Assembly: GCA_016720145.1 (NCBI GenBank)
Contig: JADJXV010000003.1
Span: forward strand, 1 to 64,000
Origin: Ignavibacteria bacterium
GTDB taxonomy: Bacteria; Bacteroidota; Ignavibacteria; Kapaibacteriales; UBA961
DNA: 64,000 nucleotides
Reading direction: 5' to 3'
The translations under genes and the position numbers were made by a program. Below, piece after piece: positions 8,806-18,241 of this stretch. Within the stretch, counting starts at the first letter, position 1. The number at the start of each line of letters is the position of its first letter. The notes beneath the pieces were generated by a model. That model ran no database searches, was not told where the DNA came from, and saw only the letters and a program-made list of their open reading frames with translations.

Positions 8806-9534
8806 TTAATGTGTTGCCATATCTACTGTTGCAGCAGAATTTGACGAAGTAAATAGTTCTAAAGATTCGAAAATTGCATGTCCGTCCTTGCAACCGAGCA
8901 CTGCATCGGAATATCGTTCAGGATGAGGCATCATGCCGAGCACATTTCCGCGTGCATTGATAATACCGGCAATATTGTTAATTGATCCATTAGGATTGGA
9001 AGATTCCGTTATTCGACCTTCACTGTCAGAATAGCGGAAAACGACTCTATTGTTCGATTCAAGTTCTTTGATTGTTTCTTCCGTAGCGTAATAATTCCCC
9101 TCACCATGCGCTATCGGAATTCGTATCACTGATTGCTGAGAAAGTGTTGATGTAAATGGCGTTGCAGAATTGACGACCGACAAATAGACATCTTTACAGA
9201 CAAAGTTTAACGATGTATTCTTGAGTAAAACACCCGGCAACAATCCCGCCTCTGTCAGTATTTGAAATCCATTGCATATTCCCATTACTAATCCTCCGCG
9301 GTTGGCAAAGGTTACAACTTCTCGCATAATAGGTGAAAATCGTGCTATTGCGCCACAACGCAAGTAATCACCATACGAAAATCCACCTGGAATGATGATA
9401 CAGTCAATTCCTTTTGGAATGGAAGTATCTTTGTGCCAAAGTAGTTGTGACTGAGAACCCTCTGAAAGTGCTGATGCAAAGAGAGCGTCATGATCGCAAT
9501 TCGACCCCGGAAACTGTACGACACCGTAGTTCAT
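8806..9534 (-). CDS. purQ: Phosphoribosylformylglycinamidine synthase subunit PurQ
   Basis: Class I glutamine amidotransferase subunit of FGAM synthase (purine biosynthesis step 4), supplying ammonia to PurL. 242 residues. The nucleophile cysteine lies in GLVMGICNGFQIL, and the conserved IPIAHGEGNYYA and GMMPHPERYSD (His-Glu of the triad) are present. The N-terminus MNYGVVQFPGSNCDHD is diagnostic. It overlaps purS by 4 nt (ATGA at 9531-9534), giving a coupled purS-purQ pair. The small-subunit type of PurL expected with PurS/PurQ is not in this window. Confidence 0.95.
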   Translation of the reverse strand: MNYGVVQFPGSNCDHDALFASALSEGSQSQLLWHKDTSIPKGIDCIIIPGGFSYGDYLRCGAIARFSPIMREVVTFANRGGLVMGICNGFQILTEAGLLPGVLLKNTSLNFVCKDVYLSVVNSATPFTSTLSQQSVIRIPIAHGEGNYYATEETIKELESNNRVVFRYSDSEGRITESSNPNGSINNIAGIINARGNVLGMMPHPERYSDAVLGCKDGHAIFESLELFTSSNSAATVDMATH

Positions 9535-9800
9535 GAATTCTCCCAGAGAGGTTCAAGAATTTCGATACTATAATCTTCCATAATTGGATTGGCAATGAGC
9601 TTCGAACAAGCTTTTTCTACAATCGCTTCTGCTGCATCCGAGTCTTTTGCCTGCACGGTCAGCTCGACATACTTTCCAATTCGAAGCTGCGATATCATCG
9701 GGAAATCAGTTGCTTGTAAAGCGTGCTCGACCGTTTTACCCTGTACATCCAAAATTCCCTTCCGAAGGGTGATTGTAATAATAGCGTTAAATTTTTTCAT
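9531..9800 (-). CDS. purS: Phosphoribosylformylglycinamidine synthase subunit PurS
   Basis: 89-residue PurS, the small bridging subunit between PurQ and PurL. The pattern ITLRKGILDVQGKTVEHAL and the following LRIGKYVELTVQA are typical, as is the size. It directly precedes and overlaps purQ on the minus strand. The start ATG at 9800 follows a weak A-rich leader. Confidence 0.92.
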   Translation of the reverse strand: MKKFNAIITITLRKGILDVQGKTVEHALQATDFPMISQLRIGKYVELTVQAKDSDAAEAIVEKACSKLIANPIMEDYSIEILEPLWENS

Positions 9801-9948
9801 AGTAATCTTTAAAGTTATGGCTTAATCTCTATCTCGACTCCAATGGGAGTATGTGTATAAACTTCATTTATTTCTTTATTCTTCAAGGCAAAACATCATG
9901 CTGTCGAGTATGTTGGCTTAAATGCTTTACTCTTTTTAGACCAACATC

Positions 9949-10527
9949 TTACTTGGAGAGCTGTTCTTCAATCTTCGTCACTACCTCTTCAGACATCGGT
10001 TCGATATGCCGCTTATATCGGCTTACGATTGTTCCCTTCTTGTCTATAAGGAATTTCTCAAAATTCCACGCTACTTCTCCTGCTAGGAGTTCATTGCCGC
10101 CACCTGCTGTTAGAAATTGATAAAGAGGATGTTTGTCCTTGCCTCTTGTGGAGATTTTACTGAACATTTGGAATGTTACGTTATAGTTTTTCGAACAGAA
10201 TTCCTTTATTTCCTCATCACTTCCCGGCTCCTGCTCTCCGTAATTATTGGCTGGAATTCCTATGACCACAAAATCTCTGTCTTTATACTTTTGGAAAATC
10301 TCTTCTAATCCTGTGTATTGCTTAGTATATCCGCAAAATGACGCGACATTGACCACGAGAACAACTTTCCCCTTATAAATCTCAAAATTTATGTCCCTAC
10401 CATCAATCGTTTTCATAGTGAAATCATAGAACGATGCGCCGGCAAATGGCTCCGCAATCATAGTTGAACCTGTAAAAAATGATAGTACTACTGCTGTCAA
10501 ACCGCAAACAATTGATTTTAATTTCAT
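9949..10527 (-). CDS. Glutathione peroxidase-like thiol peroxidase (exported)
   Basis: GPx-family peroxidase, 192 residues, with an N-terminal signal peptide or anchor (MKLKSIVCGLTAVVLSFFTG). The peroxidatic cysteine is in VNVASFCGYTKQY; tetrad members Trp-Asn are in EVAWNFEKFLID. The usual Gln of FPCNQFG is Asn here (IPANNYGEQEPGS), a replacement I also associate with bacterial GPx-like enzymes. A second cysteine in EIKEFCSKNYNVTF sits where thioredoxin-dependent GPx proteins have the resolving cysteine, so thioredoxin is a likelier reductant than glutathione. The ATG at 10527 is chosen for the signal peptide. It begins 19 nt downstream of the amidohydrolase stop, suggesting co-transcription. 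Confidence 0.9.
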   Translation of the reverse strand: MKLKSIVCGLTAVVLSFFTGSTMIAEPFAGASFYDFTMKTIDGRDINFEIYKGKVVLVVNVASFCGYTKQYTGLEEIFQKYKDRDFVVIGIPANNYGEQEPGSDEEIKEFCSKNYNVTFQMFSKISTRGKDKHPLYQFLTAGGGNELLAGEVAWNFEKFLIDKKGTIVSRYKRHIEPMSEEVVTKIEEQLSK

Positions 10528-10546
10528 AGTAATAGATTGGATTGTA

Positions 10547-13500
10547 TTAATCCTGAGAGTAATCACCCTTCATTTCATCAAAAATATCTTCACACTCATA
10601 TTCTCGTTTTGGAGCTTTCGGGCCTTTCTTTTTCACTGCATCACCCGAATTAATAGCTTCGATTGCACGTTGCTCGAGATGGGTTCTGAATTTCGCGTCT
10701 CTGATTCTTAACTGTTCGTCCACAGCACGGTCAAAGTATTTCCTTCCATCGACATACGTCTGTTCTACTCTTGAAAAATTTGATAATGGATTGCCGTTCC
10801 AAAGAACGATATCCGCGTCTTTTCCTACTTCGATCGAACCTACACGATCATCAACTTTCAATAATTTTGCCGGATTCAATGTTACGAATTTGAGCGCTTC
10901 TTCCTCTGATACTCCACCGTATTTCACCGACTTCCCGGCTTCCTGATTCAGTCTGCGCGCCATTTCGCCGTCGTCAGAATTAATGGCGACTGTCACGCCT
11001 TGTTCGTGCATGATCGCTGGATTCTGAGGAATTGCATCATACACCTCAAACTTATAATCCCACCAATCGGCAAAGCTCGAGCCACCCGAACCGTGGACAG
11101 ACATTTCCTTGGCTACTTTATAGCCTTCCAAAATATGGGTAAACGTATTAACCTTGAAGCCAAATTCATCTGCAAGTCTAATTAACATTAATATTTCCGA
11201 CTGCACATAAGAGTGGCAATGTATAAAGCGTTTTCCGCGGATTATCTCTAATAATGTTTCGAGCTGAATATCTCGTCGTAGTGGTAATGCCGTCCCTTTA
11301 TCCCCTGCTTTTAACTGCTTTTCGTATTCAAGCGCTGCCTGAAAACCGTCGCGCATAATTTCCTCAACTCCCATACGAGTCTGAGGATACCTTGTTGTGA
11401 ATCTATCACCCCAATTTGATTGTTTGACATTCTCTCCGAGTGCGAACTTTATAGTCCCTTGAAAATTCTGAAACTTAATCTCATCAGCATCTGCTCCCCA
11501 GCGTAATTTGATGAGTTGTAATTGACCGCCGATAGGATTAGCCGAACCATGTAGAAGGTGCGAACTCGTTACACCGCCGGCTAATTGTCGGTAAATCGAA
11601 ATATCATCAGGTTCTAAGACATCTCCGATTCGCACTTCAGCAGTCACGGCATGTGTACCTTCGTTTACTCCACTTTCGATCGCAATATGAGAGTGTTCGT
11701 CAATAATTCCCGGTGCAATATGCTTTCCGGTCGCATCAATAGTAATATCTGCTTTATTAGCCAAATTCTGCCCAACTGCACTTATCTTTCCGCTGGAGAT
11801 AAGCACATCTGCTTGCTTGAGAATTCCTGCTTTTCCGCAAGTCCAGACAGTGGCATTTTTTAAAAGAACTGATTGTTGAGGTGGGAATTGTTCGAAGCCG
11901 AAAGGTTCATTCGGTTGTAGAATAGATAGAGTGGGACGACTCGATTTCTTGGTTTCAGGTTCGGACTTTTTGGTAAATGCACTATCTCGTCGTGCCGACC
12001 ACAGCAATTCCTTACCATTAGGTAGCCAGCCCTTTCCTCTTCCTTGTAATGAATCCATTGTGCCACTGAAGCGAGCCATACCTTCAAATCCGAGCGTATC
12101 AGTTTCGAAACTAAACGTAGAATTTTTTCCGGAAATTGAGAATTTCACCGGCAATTTCAGGGAGTCTTTCATACCATCTACTGATGGATTATCTGCTTTA
12201 CCTCCAATTTTAAAGGTAAGCTCCGATAGTCCATCAAAATTGAATTTCCATGTTCCGCGGACGTCAATTTCCGCCGGACGAGATTGAGTAAATTCTTCGC
12301 CTGCTACAAAAACAGATTGAATTGAGCCGGATTCAAAAAGATTACCATCAGCAACGACTATATTGGCAAATTTACCGGCATCCAACGTTCCGACCGTCTG
12401 ACTTGTGCCACAAATTTGAGCAGGTACCGTCGTCAATGCTGCGAGAGCAACATCAGGTGAGAGTCCATATTCAATAGACTTACGAATGTTTTTCCAGAAA
12501 TCATTTTTTTCTTTTAAACCATGAGTAGTGAGTGCAAACGTCACCCCAACTGAATCCAAAGCTGCAGGGTTACGCGGTGCGGCGTCCCAAGCTTTTAATT
12601 CTGATAGCGATACATCACTCGCTCTATCTACGAACGTTACATCAGGTACCGCAGGGAAAGCAATTGGTAGAATAATTGTCGGCTTCAGTGCCGCTACTTT
12701 TGCAAGTCGTCTATATTCCTGACCACTACCGACGTACATGAAATTCACATTGAATTCCTGCGCTATTTTTGCTGCACGAAAGAGAGTATGTTCATTATTT
12801 GTCTCAAAGATAATCGGAGTTTTATTTTCGACGACTTTGCTGAGTGCAGCAAGTGAAAGATTCGTCTCGGGCGTTTTGAGTTTAGGATTAGTCGAATAAG
12901 CTTTCTGTGCTTTATCATACCAGTCAGCATCCATAAATGCTTGACGAATAAGTGCAATACTCCCCATCATTGCACTTGGATACGCATTTCTGGAATTCCC
13001 TTTGCGAAAAGACATCCATTCTGCAATATCACTTCCAATCACAATATCATTAGCATTACCGGACTTCATAAGTGCCACGGCACTGAGTCCTCTCATAATT
13101 CCATCGGTAGAATTAATATGTGCTGTCGTAAATCCAAGCTTACGATACTCTTCAGCTGTTTTCTCATCTAAAGAAATTGACTCAACAGCTCTGAATTCCG
13201 GCTTTATAGCTTCATTCCAATATCGAGCACCTCGACCTGTCGGTAAAGGTTTTTCGATTTCATCTTCGTCACTATCGGCTGGAAATCCGGTACGTGCCTT
13301 TTTAACATTCATTCCTGCATCTGTGTATGGCTCCACAAAACCTGCATAAATCCATAAGCCCTTGCCATCTCGAATAGTTGCTCCCTTTGGAATTGCAATG
13401 CCCACCCCAATAGACTCAATCTTATCATTTTTGATGATAATTGTTCCATTAGTAATAATTTTTCCTGGTGCAGGTACAATTGTAAGGTTCGTAAAAGCTA

Positions 13501-13639
13501 TATAATGCATATCTTTAGTACGCAATCCATCTATAGCTTTCGTTTGGAGGGGAGTCTGAGCAGTTGAAATAAACACCGACAAAAAGCACAAAAATATAAG
13601 AATAAATGTCCGCTGAAAGGAAGTAAAGAGAGTATGCAT
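10547..13639 (-). CDS. Large secreted amidohydrolase with two imidazolonepropionase-like halves
   Basis: 1030 residues. A signal peptide (MHTLFTSFQRTFILIFLCFL...STAQ) exports it. The two halves both resemble metal-dependent amidohydrolases. The N-terminal half (residues about 40-450) has a degraded metal site (IYAGFVEPYTDAG in place of HxH) but keeps the C-terminal GTLDAGKFANIVVADG block. A beta-rich insert (about 455-560) follows. The C-terminal half has the intact site: GIIDEHSHIAIESG near residue 648, FIHCHSY, and INSDDGEMARR, ending GSIEVGKDADIVLWNG. Large paired amidohydrolases like this are common in Bacteroidota. The substrate (peptide-derived or hydantoin-like) is unknown; one half appears structural. 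Confidence 0.9.
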   Translation of the reverse strand: MHTLFTSFQRTFILIFLCFLSVFISTAQTPLQTKAIDGLRTKDMHYIAFTNLTIVPAPGKIITNGTIIIKNDKIESIGVGIAIPKGATIRDGKGLWIYAGFVEPYTDAGMNVKKARTGFPADSDEDEIEKPLPTGRGARYWNEAIKPEFRAVESISLDEKTAEEYRKLGFTTAHINSTDGIMRGLSAVALMKSGNANDIVIGSDIAEWMSFRKGNSRNAYPSAMMGSIALIRQAFMDADWYDKAQKAYSTNPKLKTPETNLSLAALSKVVENKTPIIFETNNEHTLFRAAKIAQEFNVNFMYVGSGQEYRRLAKVAALKPTIILPIAFPAVPDVTFVDRASDVSLSELKAWDAAPRNPAALDSVGVTFALTTHGLKEKNDFWKNIRKSIEYGLSPDVALAALTTVPAQICGTSQTVGTLDAGKFANIVVADGNLFESGSIQSVFVAGEEFTQSRPAEIDVRGTWKFNFDGLSELTFKIGGKADNPSVDGMKDSLKLPVKFSISGKNSTFSFETDTLGFEGMARFSGTMDSLQGRGKGWLPNGKELLWSARRDSAFTKKSEPETKKSSRPTLSILQPNEPFGFEQFPPQQSVLLKNATVWTCGKAGILKQADVLISSGKISAVGQNLANKADITIDATGKHIAPGIIDEHSHIAIESGVNEGTHAVTAEVRIGDVLEPDDISIYRQLAGGVTSSHLLHGSANPIGGQLQLIKLRWGADADEIKFQNFQGTIKFALGENVKQSNWGDRFTTRYPQTRMGVEEIMRDGFQAALEYEKQLKAGDKGTALPLRRDIQLETLLEIIRGKRFIHCHSYVQSEILMLIRLADEFGFKVNTFTHILEGYKVAKEMSVHGSGGSSFADWWDYKFEVYDAIPQNPAIMHEQGVTVAINSDDGEMARRLNQEAGKSVKYGGVSEEEALKFVTLNPAKLLKVDDRVGSIEVGKDADIVLWNGNPLSNFSRVEQTYVDGRKYFDRAVDEQLRIRDAKFRTHLEQRAIEAINSGDAVKKKGPKAPKREYECEDIFDEMKGDYSQD

Positions 13640-13796
13640 AGCGTAGGGTATAGTTCGTTATTTACTTAATAATTTACAAAATTCGCCAATACTGAAAACC
13701 TGACCAAGTAAATTCAAAAATGAATATAAAATTAACGTAATAATCAAACTTTGCCGGTCTAATAAATGTAGAAATATCGAATTTGCTCTCATCAAT

Positions 13797-14909
13797 CTAT
13801 TCGACAATTATTAACTCACTGCTTCCCGAACTCAATACTTCACAACCTGTTTCAGTAATAAGAATATCATCTTCGATTCGAACCCCAAACTTTCCGGGTA
13901 GGTATATTCCCGGCTCAATCGTAATAACTGCACCAACCGGAATTCTTCCTTTTTCATTTCTAAATGATATCCCCGGATTCTCATGTACTTCTATTCCCAA
14001 TCCATGACCAAGTGAATGCTTGAAATAGTCCCCATAGCCTGCAGTCGTAATAATATCTCGAGCAACGGCATCCAACTCTTTTCCGGTCATCCCGGCTTTC
14101 GCGGCTGCGATTGCTGTTCCGTGTGCATGTCTCACAATATCATAGACTTTGCGCTGTTCTTTCGAAACAGCTCCAACGGCGACTGTTCGGGTAACGTCCG
14201 AGGCGAAACCTTCGTAATAAAATCCGAAATCAAAGGTAATCATATCACCTTTTTTGATCTTCTGTTGAGTAGCCCTACCATGTACCCATGCACTGTGTTC
14301 ACCTGCCACCACAATAATATCAAAAGCTTCTTTCTCTGCTCCAAGCATTCGACCACGATAGGTAATTTCAGCAGCGAGGTCTTGTTCACTCACTCCAACC
14401 TTGATCAATGGTAGTATTTGATTGAAAACATTTGCTTGAATATCAGCCGCACGACGAATCTTTGCAACTTCGTCGGGAGTTTTGGGGATGGTTGCATTTT
14501 GAACAATTCCATTAGCTTTAGTGATTGTAGCCGGCCTGAACATTTTCCGTAATTTCACTATTGTATCATAGTCAACTTTTCCTGTATCAGCTCCAAGTTT
14601 AAGCACACCTTTTAGAAGATTCTTGTCCATCGCATATTTGTAAGGGTCGCGCTCAATATACGTTTCAAGTCCTTTTATGGCATGGAGTTCGGACTTGACT
14701 TGTTCGGTATATCGATCATCGGTAAAAAACAGTACTTTAGATTTGAGGATAAAGAGCGATGCATTCGAACCCGAAAAATTCGTGATATAGCGAATACTTG
14801 GCAGATGTGTCACGAGTAACGCATCAATATTCTTGGCTTTCATATCAGTGCGAATTGTCATTAGGCGGTGTTCTGCTCCGTCAAGCGGGGTTACGGTCGA
14901 GTGTTTCAT
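13797..14909 (-). CDS. Xaa-Pro aminopeptidase, M24 family
   Basis: Metallopeptidase removing N-terminal residues before proline, cytoplasmic, about 370 residues. An N-terminal creatinase-type domain (IDALLVTHLPSIRYITNFSG) precedes the pita-bread catalytic domain. Metal ligands visible: the two aspartates in ITFDFGFYYEGFASDVTRT, the histidine in KHSLGHGLGIEVHE, and glutamates in ITIEPGIYLPG and VRIEDDILIT. The start is taken at the ATG at 14909 (MKHSTVTPLDG); an ATG further in (MTIRTDMKAKNIDALLV) is also possible. It follows guaB by 11 nt in the purA-guaB-pepP unit. Confidence 0.92.
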   Translation of the reverse strand: MKHSTVTPLDGAEHRLMTIRTDMKAKNIDALLVTHLPSIRYITNFSGSNASLFILKSKVLFFTDDRYTEQVKSELHAIKGLETYIERDPYKYAMDKNLLKGVLKLGADTGKVDYDTIVKLRKMFRPATITKANGIVQNATIPKTPDEVAKIRRAADIQANVFNQILPLIKVGVSEQDLAAEITYRGRMLGAEKEAFDIIVVAGEHSAWVHGRATQQKIKKGDMITFDFGFYYEGFASDVTRTVAVGAVSKEQRKVYDIVRHAHGTAIAAAKAGMTGKELDAVARDIITTAGYGDYFKHSLGHGLGIEVHENPGISFRNEKGRIPVGAVITIEPGIYLPGKFGVRIEDDILITETGCEVLSSGSSELIIVE

Positions 14910-14920
14910 ATCTGTAGTAA

Positions 14921-16375
14921 TCAATAATAATTAGGAGATTCTTTAGTAACAATTACATCATGCGGATGAGATTCTCTAAATCCGGCACTTGTCATTTTCA
15001 CCATTTGTGCGTTCGATTTCATGGATTCAATGGTTGCACAGCCACAATAGCCCATTGCTGCACGCAGCCCACCGGCCATTTGATAAATTGTATCGCTTAC
15101 ATTGCCTTTAAAAGGTACACGACCTTCGATACCTTCCGGTACGAGTTTGTTAATTTCATCTTCTACATCTTGAAAATATCGATCTGCCGAGCCCGAATTC
15201 ATTGCGCCCAAGCTGCCCATACCACGGTATGTCTTGTATGCTCGACCTTCAAGTAGAATTTTTTCACCGGGACTTTCTTCGTGTCCTGCAAATAATCCTC
15301 CTATCATTACCGAGTCGGCACCGGCTGCAATTGCTTTGGCAATATCACCTGTTTGCTTGATACCTCCATCAGCAATCACAGGAATATTTGATGCTTGAGC
15401 TACATTCATGATAGCCGTTAATTGTGGTACACCGACACCTGCGATAATCCTCGTAGTACATATACTTCCGGGTCCGATACCAACTTTTAGTCCATCAGCG
15501 CCGGCCTGCATCAGTGCTTGTGCGGCTGCACCGGTTGCAATATTGCCGGCAATTACTTGTAATTTTGGATAGACAGATTTTACTTGTTTCACCATATCAA
15601 TGACACCTTTAGAGTGCCCATGTGCAGTGTCAATGAACACACAATCAACTGCAACGGCATACAACGCAGCTACTCGATCCATGGTATCTTCACTTATTCC
15701 AAGGGCAGCTCCGACTCTTAATCTGCCAAGCTCGTCTTTACAAGCATTCGGATATTTTTTCTTTTTTTGAATATCCTTGAATGTAATAAGACCCTGCAAA
15801 CTTCCGAATTCATCAACGACTGGAAGTTTTTCAATTCTGTGTTGTTGGAGTAATAGCTCAGCTTCATCCAGTGTAGTTCCGAGTGGCGCTGTAATTAAAT
15901 TTACTTTTGTCATCACATCATCAATTTCACGCTGAGCAAAGAGCTGAAATCGTAAATCCCTATTGGTCACTACTCCTATTAACTTACCATTATCATCGAC
16001 GACCGGAAAACCTGAAATTCGATATTTTGCCATCAAATTAAGAGCATCCTGGACGGTGTCATTTGACTTAAGCACTATAGGATGCAATATCATACCAGAC
16101 TCTGAACGCTTCACTTTATCTACTTCATCTGCCTGCCGAGCAATGCTCATATTTTTGTGAATCACGCCCATTCCACCTTCTCTGGCAATACCAATCGCCA
16201 TATCTGATTCGGTTACCGTATCCATTGCAGCTGAAAGAATTGGTAAGTTGAGAACAATTTTATTTGTGAGTCTGGTACCAAGATTCGTTTCCCGTGGCAA
16301 CACTTGAGAATAGGCAGGTATGAGCAGAACATCGTCAAATGTGAGTCCTTCACCTATAATTTTTTGAATTGTCAT
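14921..16375 (-). CDS. guaB: Inosine-5'-monophosphate dehydrogenase
   Basis: NAD-dependent oxidation of IMP to XMP, the first committed step to GMP. About 484 residues. The TIM barrel is interrupted by a pair of CBS domains (DALNLMAKYRISGFPVVDD and EAELLLQQHRIEKLPVVDE). The catalytic cysteine is in GIGPGSICTTRIIAGVG, and the flap and IMP loop LEGRAYKTYRGMGSLGAM are intact. The ATG at 16375 has AGGAAAG upstream; the frame stays open 23 residues further without homology. It lies between purA and the Xaa-Pro peptidase on one strand. Confidence 0.96.
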   Translation of the reverse strand: MTIQKIIGEGLTFDDVLLIPAYSQVLPRETNLGTRLTNKIVLNLPILSAAMDTVTESDMAIGIAREGGMGVIHKNMSIARQADEVDKVKRSESGMILHPIVLKSNDTVQDALNLMAKYRISGFPVVDDNGKLIGVVTNRDLRFQLFAQREIDDVMTKVNLITAPLGTTLDEAELLLQQHRIEKLPVVDEFGSLQGLITFKDIQKKKKYPNACKDELGRLRVGAALGISEDTMDRVAALYAVAVDCVFIDTAHGHSKGVIDMVKQVKSVYPKLQVIAGNIATGAAAQALMQAGADGLKVGIGPGSICTTRIIAGVGVPQLTAIMNVAQASNIPVIADGGIKQTGDIAKAIAAGADSVMIGGLFAGHEESPGEKILLEGRAYKTYRGMGSLGAMNSGSADRYFQDVEDEINKLVPEGIEGRVPFKGNVSDTIYQMAGGLRAAMGYCGCATIESMKSNAQMVKMTSAGFRESHPHDVIVTKESPNYY

Positions 16376-16498
16376 ACACTTTCCTTTGTGATAATACTTT
16401 GGTTTTTCTATTGTTTGAGTACTTGAAGAGAGAAGATTTTTCACTTCACTTTCATGAACGAAAATCGAATATTGATGTGCATACTAATTAATTGAAAC

Positions 16499-17770
16499 TT
16501 AACGGATTATCGTATCTTCACGATTAGGGCTCAGCGAGACAATCGTCACTTTTGCGCCGGTAAATTCTTCAATAAACTGTATATACTTCTTCGCGTTTTC
16601 GGGGAGTTCATGATATGTTTTGATACCGACAAGGGATGTGTTCCATCCTTTGAGCGTTATGTAGTGAGGTTCGATAGCGTCTAATTGATTACAATCTGCC
16701 GGGAAAAACTTGAGTGTTTTACCCCCGATGTGATATTCTGTACATACTGATATTTCATCGAAATTATTGAGAACATCGAGCTTGGTCAGAGCGATTTCAG
16801 AGATACCATTGACCATAATAGAGTATTTAAGTGCAACCAAATCGAGCCAACCGCAACGCCTTGGTCGACCTGTCGTGGCACCAAATTCTGCTCCTTCTGA
16901 ACGCAAAAATTCTCCGGTACTATCGAGTAGTTCTGTCGGAAATGGTCCATTCCCTACTCTTGTTGAGTATGCTTTTACAACGCCCATAATAGATCCGATC
17001 GATGTCGGTGGTACGCCGAGGCCTGTACAAGCACCGCCACTGGTAGGATTCGAACTCGTCACGAATGGATAAGTACCATGATCTACATCTAGTAATGCTC
17101 CTTGCGCTCCTTCCATGAGGATATTTTTTCCGTCTTTTATAGCTTGATTAAGAAGTAAAGTAGTGTCTGTGATGTATTGGTCAATTTGAGTATCGAAGGC
17201 AAGATATTCTTGTACAATCTCCTCGATATTGAGTTCGGCTTTGTCGTAGATTTTAGTGAGAAGTGTGTTTTTTTCTTCGATATTGGCTCTTAATTTTTCT
17301 TCGAGTGATGTGCGGTCGAGTAAATCTACAATCCGAATGCCAACGCGACTAAATTTATCGATATACGATGGTCCAATACCTCTACCTGTCGTACCAATAG
17401 AATGGGTTGAGCTTTGCTCGCGCGCAGTGTCGAGTAATTTATGGTACGGCATAATCAAATGTGCTTTATGACTGATAAATAGTCGTCCATGAATTGAAAT
17501 TCCAAGCTTTTCCAGCATGGATATTTCATCCATGAGTGCTGCTGGGTCAATTACTACTCCATTGCCTATCACACATTGACAATGTGGATGTAAAATACCT
17601 GAAGGAATCAAGTGCAAGACGAATTTTTGACCATTGAAAACAATAGTATGACCTGCGTTTGCTCCTCCCTGATATCTAGCAACAATATCAGCTTTTTCAC
17701 TGAGCAAATCAACAATTTTGCCTTTTCCTTCATCACCCCATTGCGCACCAACAATTATTCGCGTATTCAT
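16499..17770 (-). CDS. purA: Adenylosuccinate synthetase
   Basis: GTP-dependent ligation of IMP and aspartate to adenylosuccinate, the first step to AMP. 423 residues, full length. Signature N-terminus IIVGAQWGDEGKGKIVDLL (P-loop-like GDEGKGK with the catalytic Asp), GGANAGHTIV (catalytic His), QWGD..., the IMP site TTGRGIGPSYIDK, and TGRPRRCGWLDLVAL. Clustering with guaB puts both IMP branch-point enzymes in one unit. Confidence 0.97.
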   Translation of the reverse strand: MNTRIIVGAQWGDEGKGKIVDLLSEKADIVARYQGGANAGHTIVFNGQKFVLHLIPSGILHPHCQCVIGNGVVIDPAALMDEISMLEKLGISIHGRLFISHKAHLIMPYHKLLDTAREQSSTHSIGTTGRGIGPSYIDKFSRVGIRIVDLLDRTSLEEKLRANIEEKNTLLTKIYDKAELNIEEIVQEYLAFDTQIDQYITDTTLLLNQAIKDGKNILMEGAQGALLDVDHGTYPFVTSSNPTSGGACTGLGVPPTSIGSIMGVVKAYSTRVGNGPFPTELLDSTGEFLRSEGAEFGATTGRPRRCGWLDLVALKYSIMVNGISEIALTKLDVLNNFDEISVCTEYHIGGKTLKFFPADCNQLDAIEPHYITLKGWNTSLVGIKTYHELPENAKKYIQFIEEFTGAKVTIVSLSPNREDTIIR

Positions 17771-17820
17771 TATTACTTATTCCAAAAAAAATTATACTTA
17801 AGATTCACTTCTATAAATGC

Positions 17821-17854
17821 AGAACTCCGACTTTACTGCTAAAATCGGAGTTCT
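17821..17854 (-). terminator. Possible terminator after the secD-secF-STAS unit
   Basis: 10-bp inverted repeat AGAACTCCGA/TCGGAGTTCT with a 14-nt loop, between the STAS gene stop and the purA start. There is no strong T-run on either strand, so it may be an attenuating hairpin instead. Confidence 0.45.
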
Positions 17855-17875
17855 ATTTACTTGACATTATTCATA

Positions 17876-18214
17876 TTACTTACAGCTTTCTTCGGCTTCT
17901 TGAATAGTATGGTAGGAATTTAAAACAGTATTAAGATGTGTCATCTCTAAGAGTTGCTTGACTTTAGCAGATACACATGCAAGCTTGAGAGTGCCACCTG
18001 CTTTTTTCATTGTGCTTAATCCGCTGACAAGCATTCCCAATCCACTACTATTAATTAGCTCTACTTTACTCATATCAACAATCACATACTGTATGTTACC
18101 TTCGACAATTGTTCGAAGCTCCATACTGAAATCCATAGCATCAGAACCTCCAATTACTTGGCTACCAAGAGTCAGTATTGATGATTTATTCATGTTCTGC
18201 GTTGGATTATTCAT
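17876..18214 (-). CDS. STAS-domain anti-sigma factor antagonist
   Basis: 112-residue single STAS domain protein of the SpoIIAA/RsbV type. The conserved phosphorylatable serine lies in VDMSKVELINSSGLGMLVSG, followed by the typical helix KAGGTLKLACVSAKVKQLLE. Such proteins are phosphorylated by a cognate anti-sigma kinase and release a sigma factor or regulate a partner-switching pathway; no kinase or PP2C phosphatase lies nearby. It starts 27 nt after secF and may be co-transcribed with it. Confidence 0.9.
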   Translation of the reverse strand: MNNPTQNMNKSSILTLGSQVIGGSDAMDFSMELRTIVEGNIQYVIVDMSKVELINSSGLGMLVSGLSTMKKAGGTLKLACVSAKVKQLLEMTHLNTVLNSYHTIQEAEESCK

Positions 18215-18241
18215 ACATAATAACAGAAGATTTTATACTTA

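Noticed and set aside
9815..9899. Short open stretch ending in THTPIGVEIEIKP, upstream of purS
   Set aside because: It needs an indel to reach an ATG, has no ribosome-binding site and no neighbours in the same frame; too short to support.
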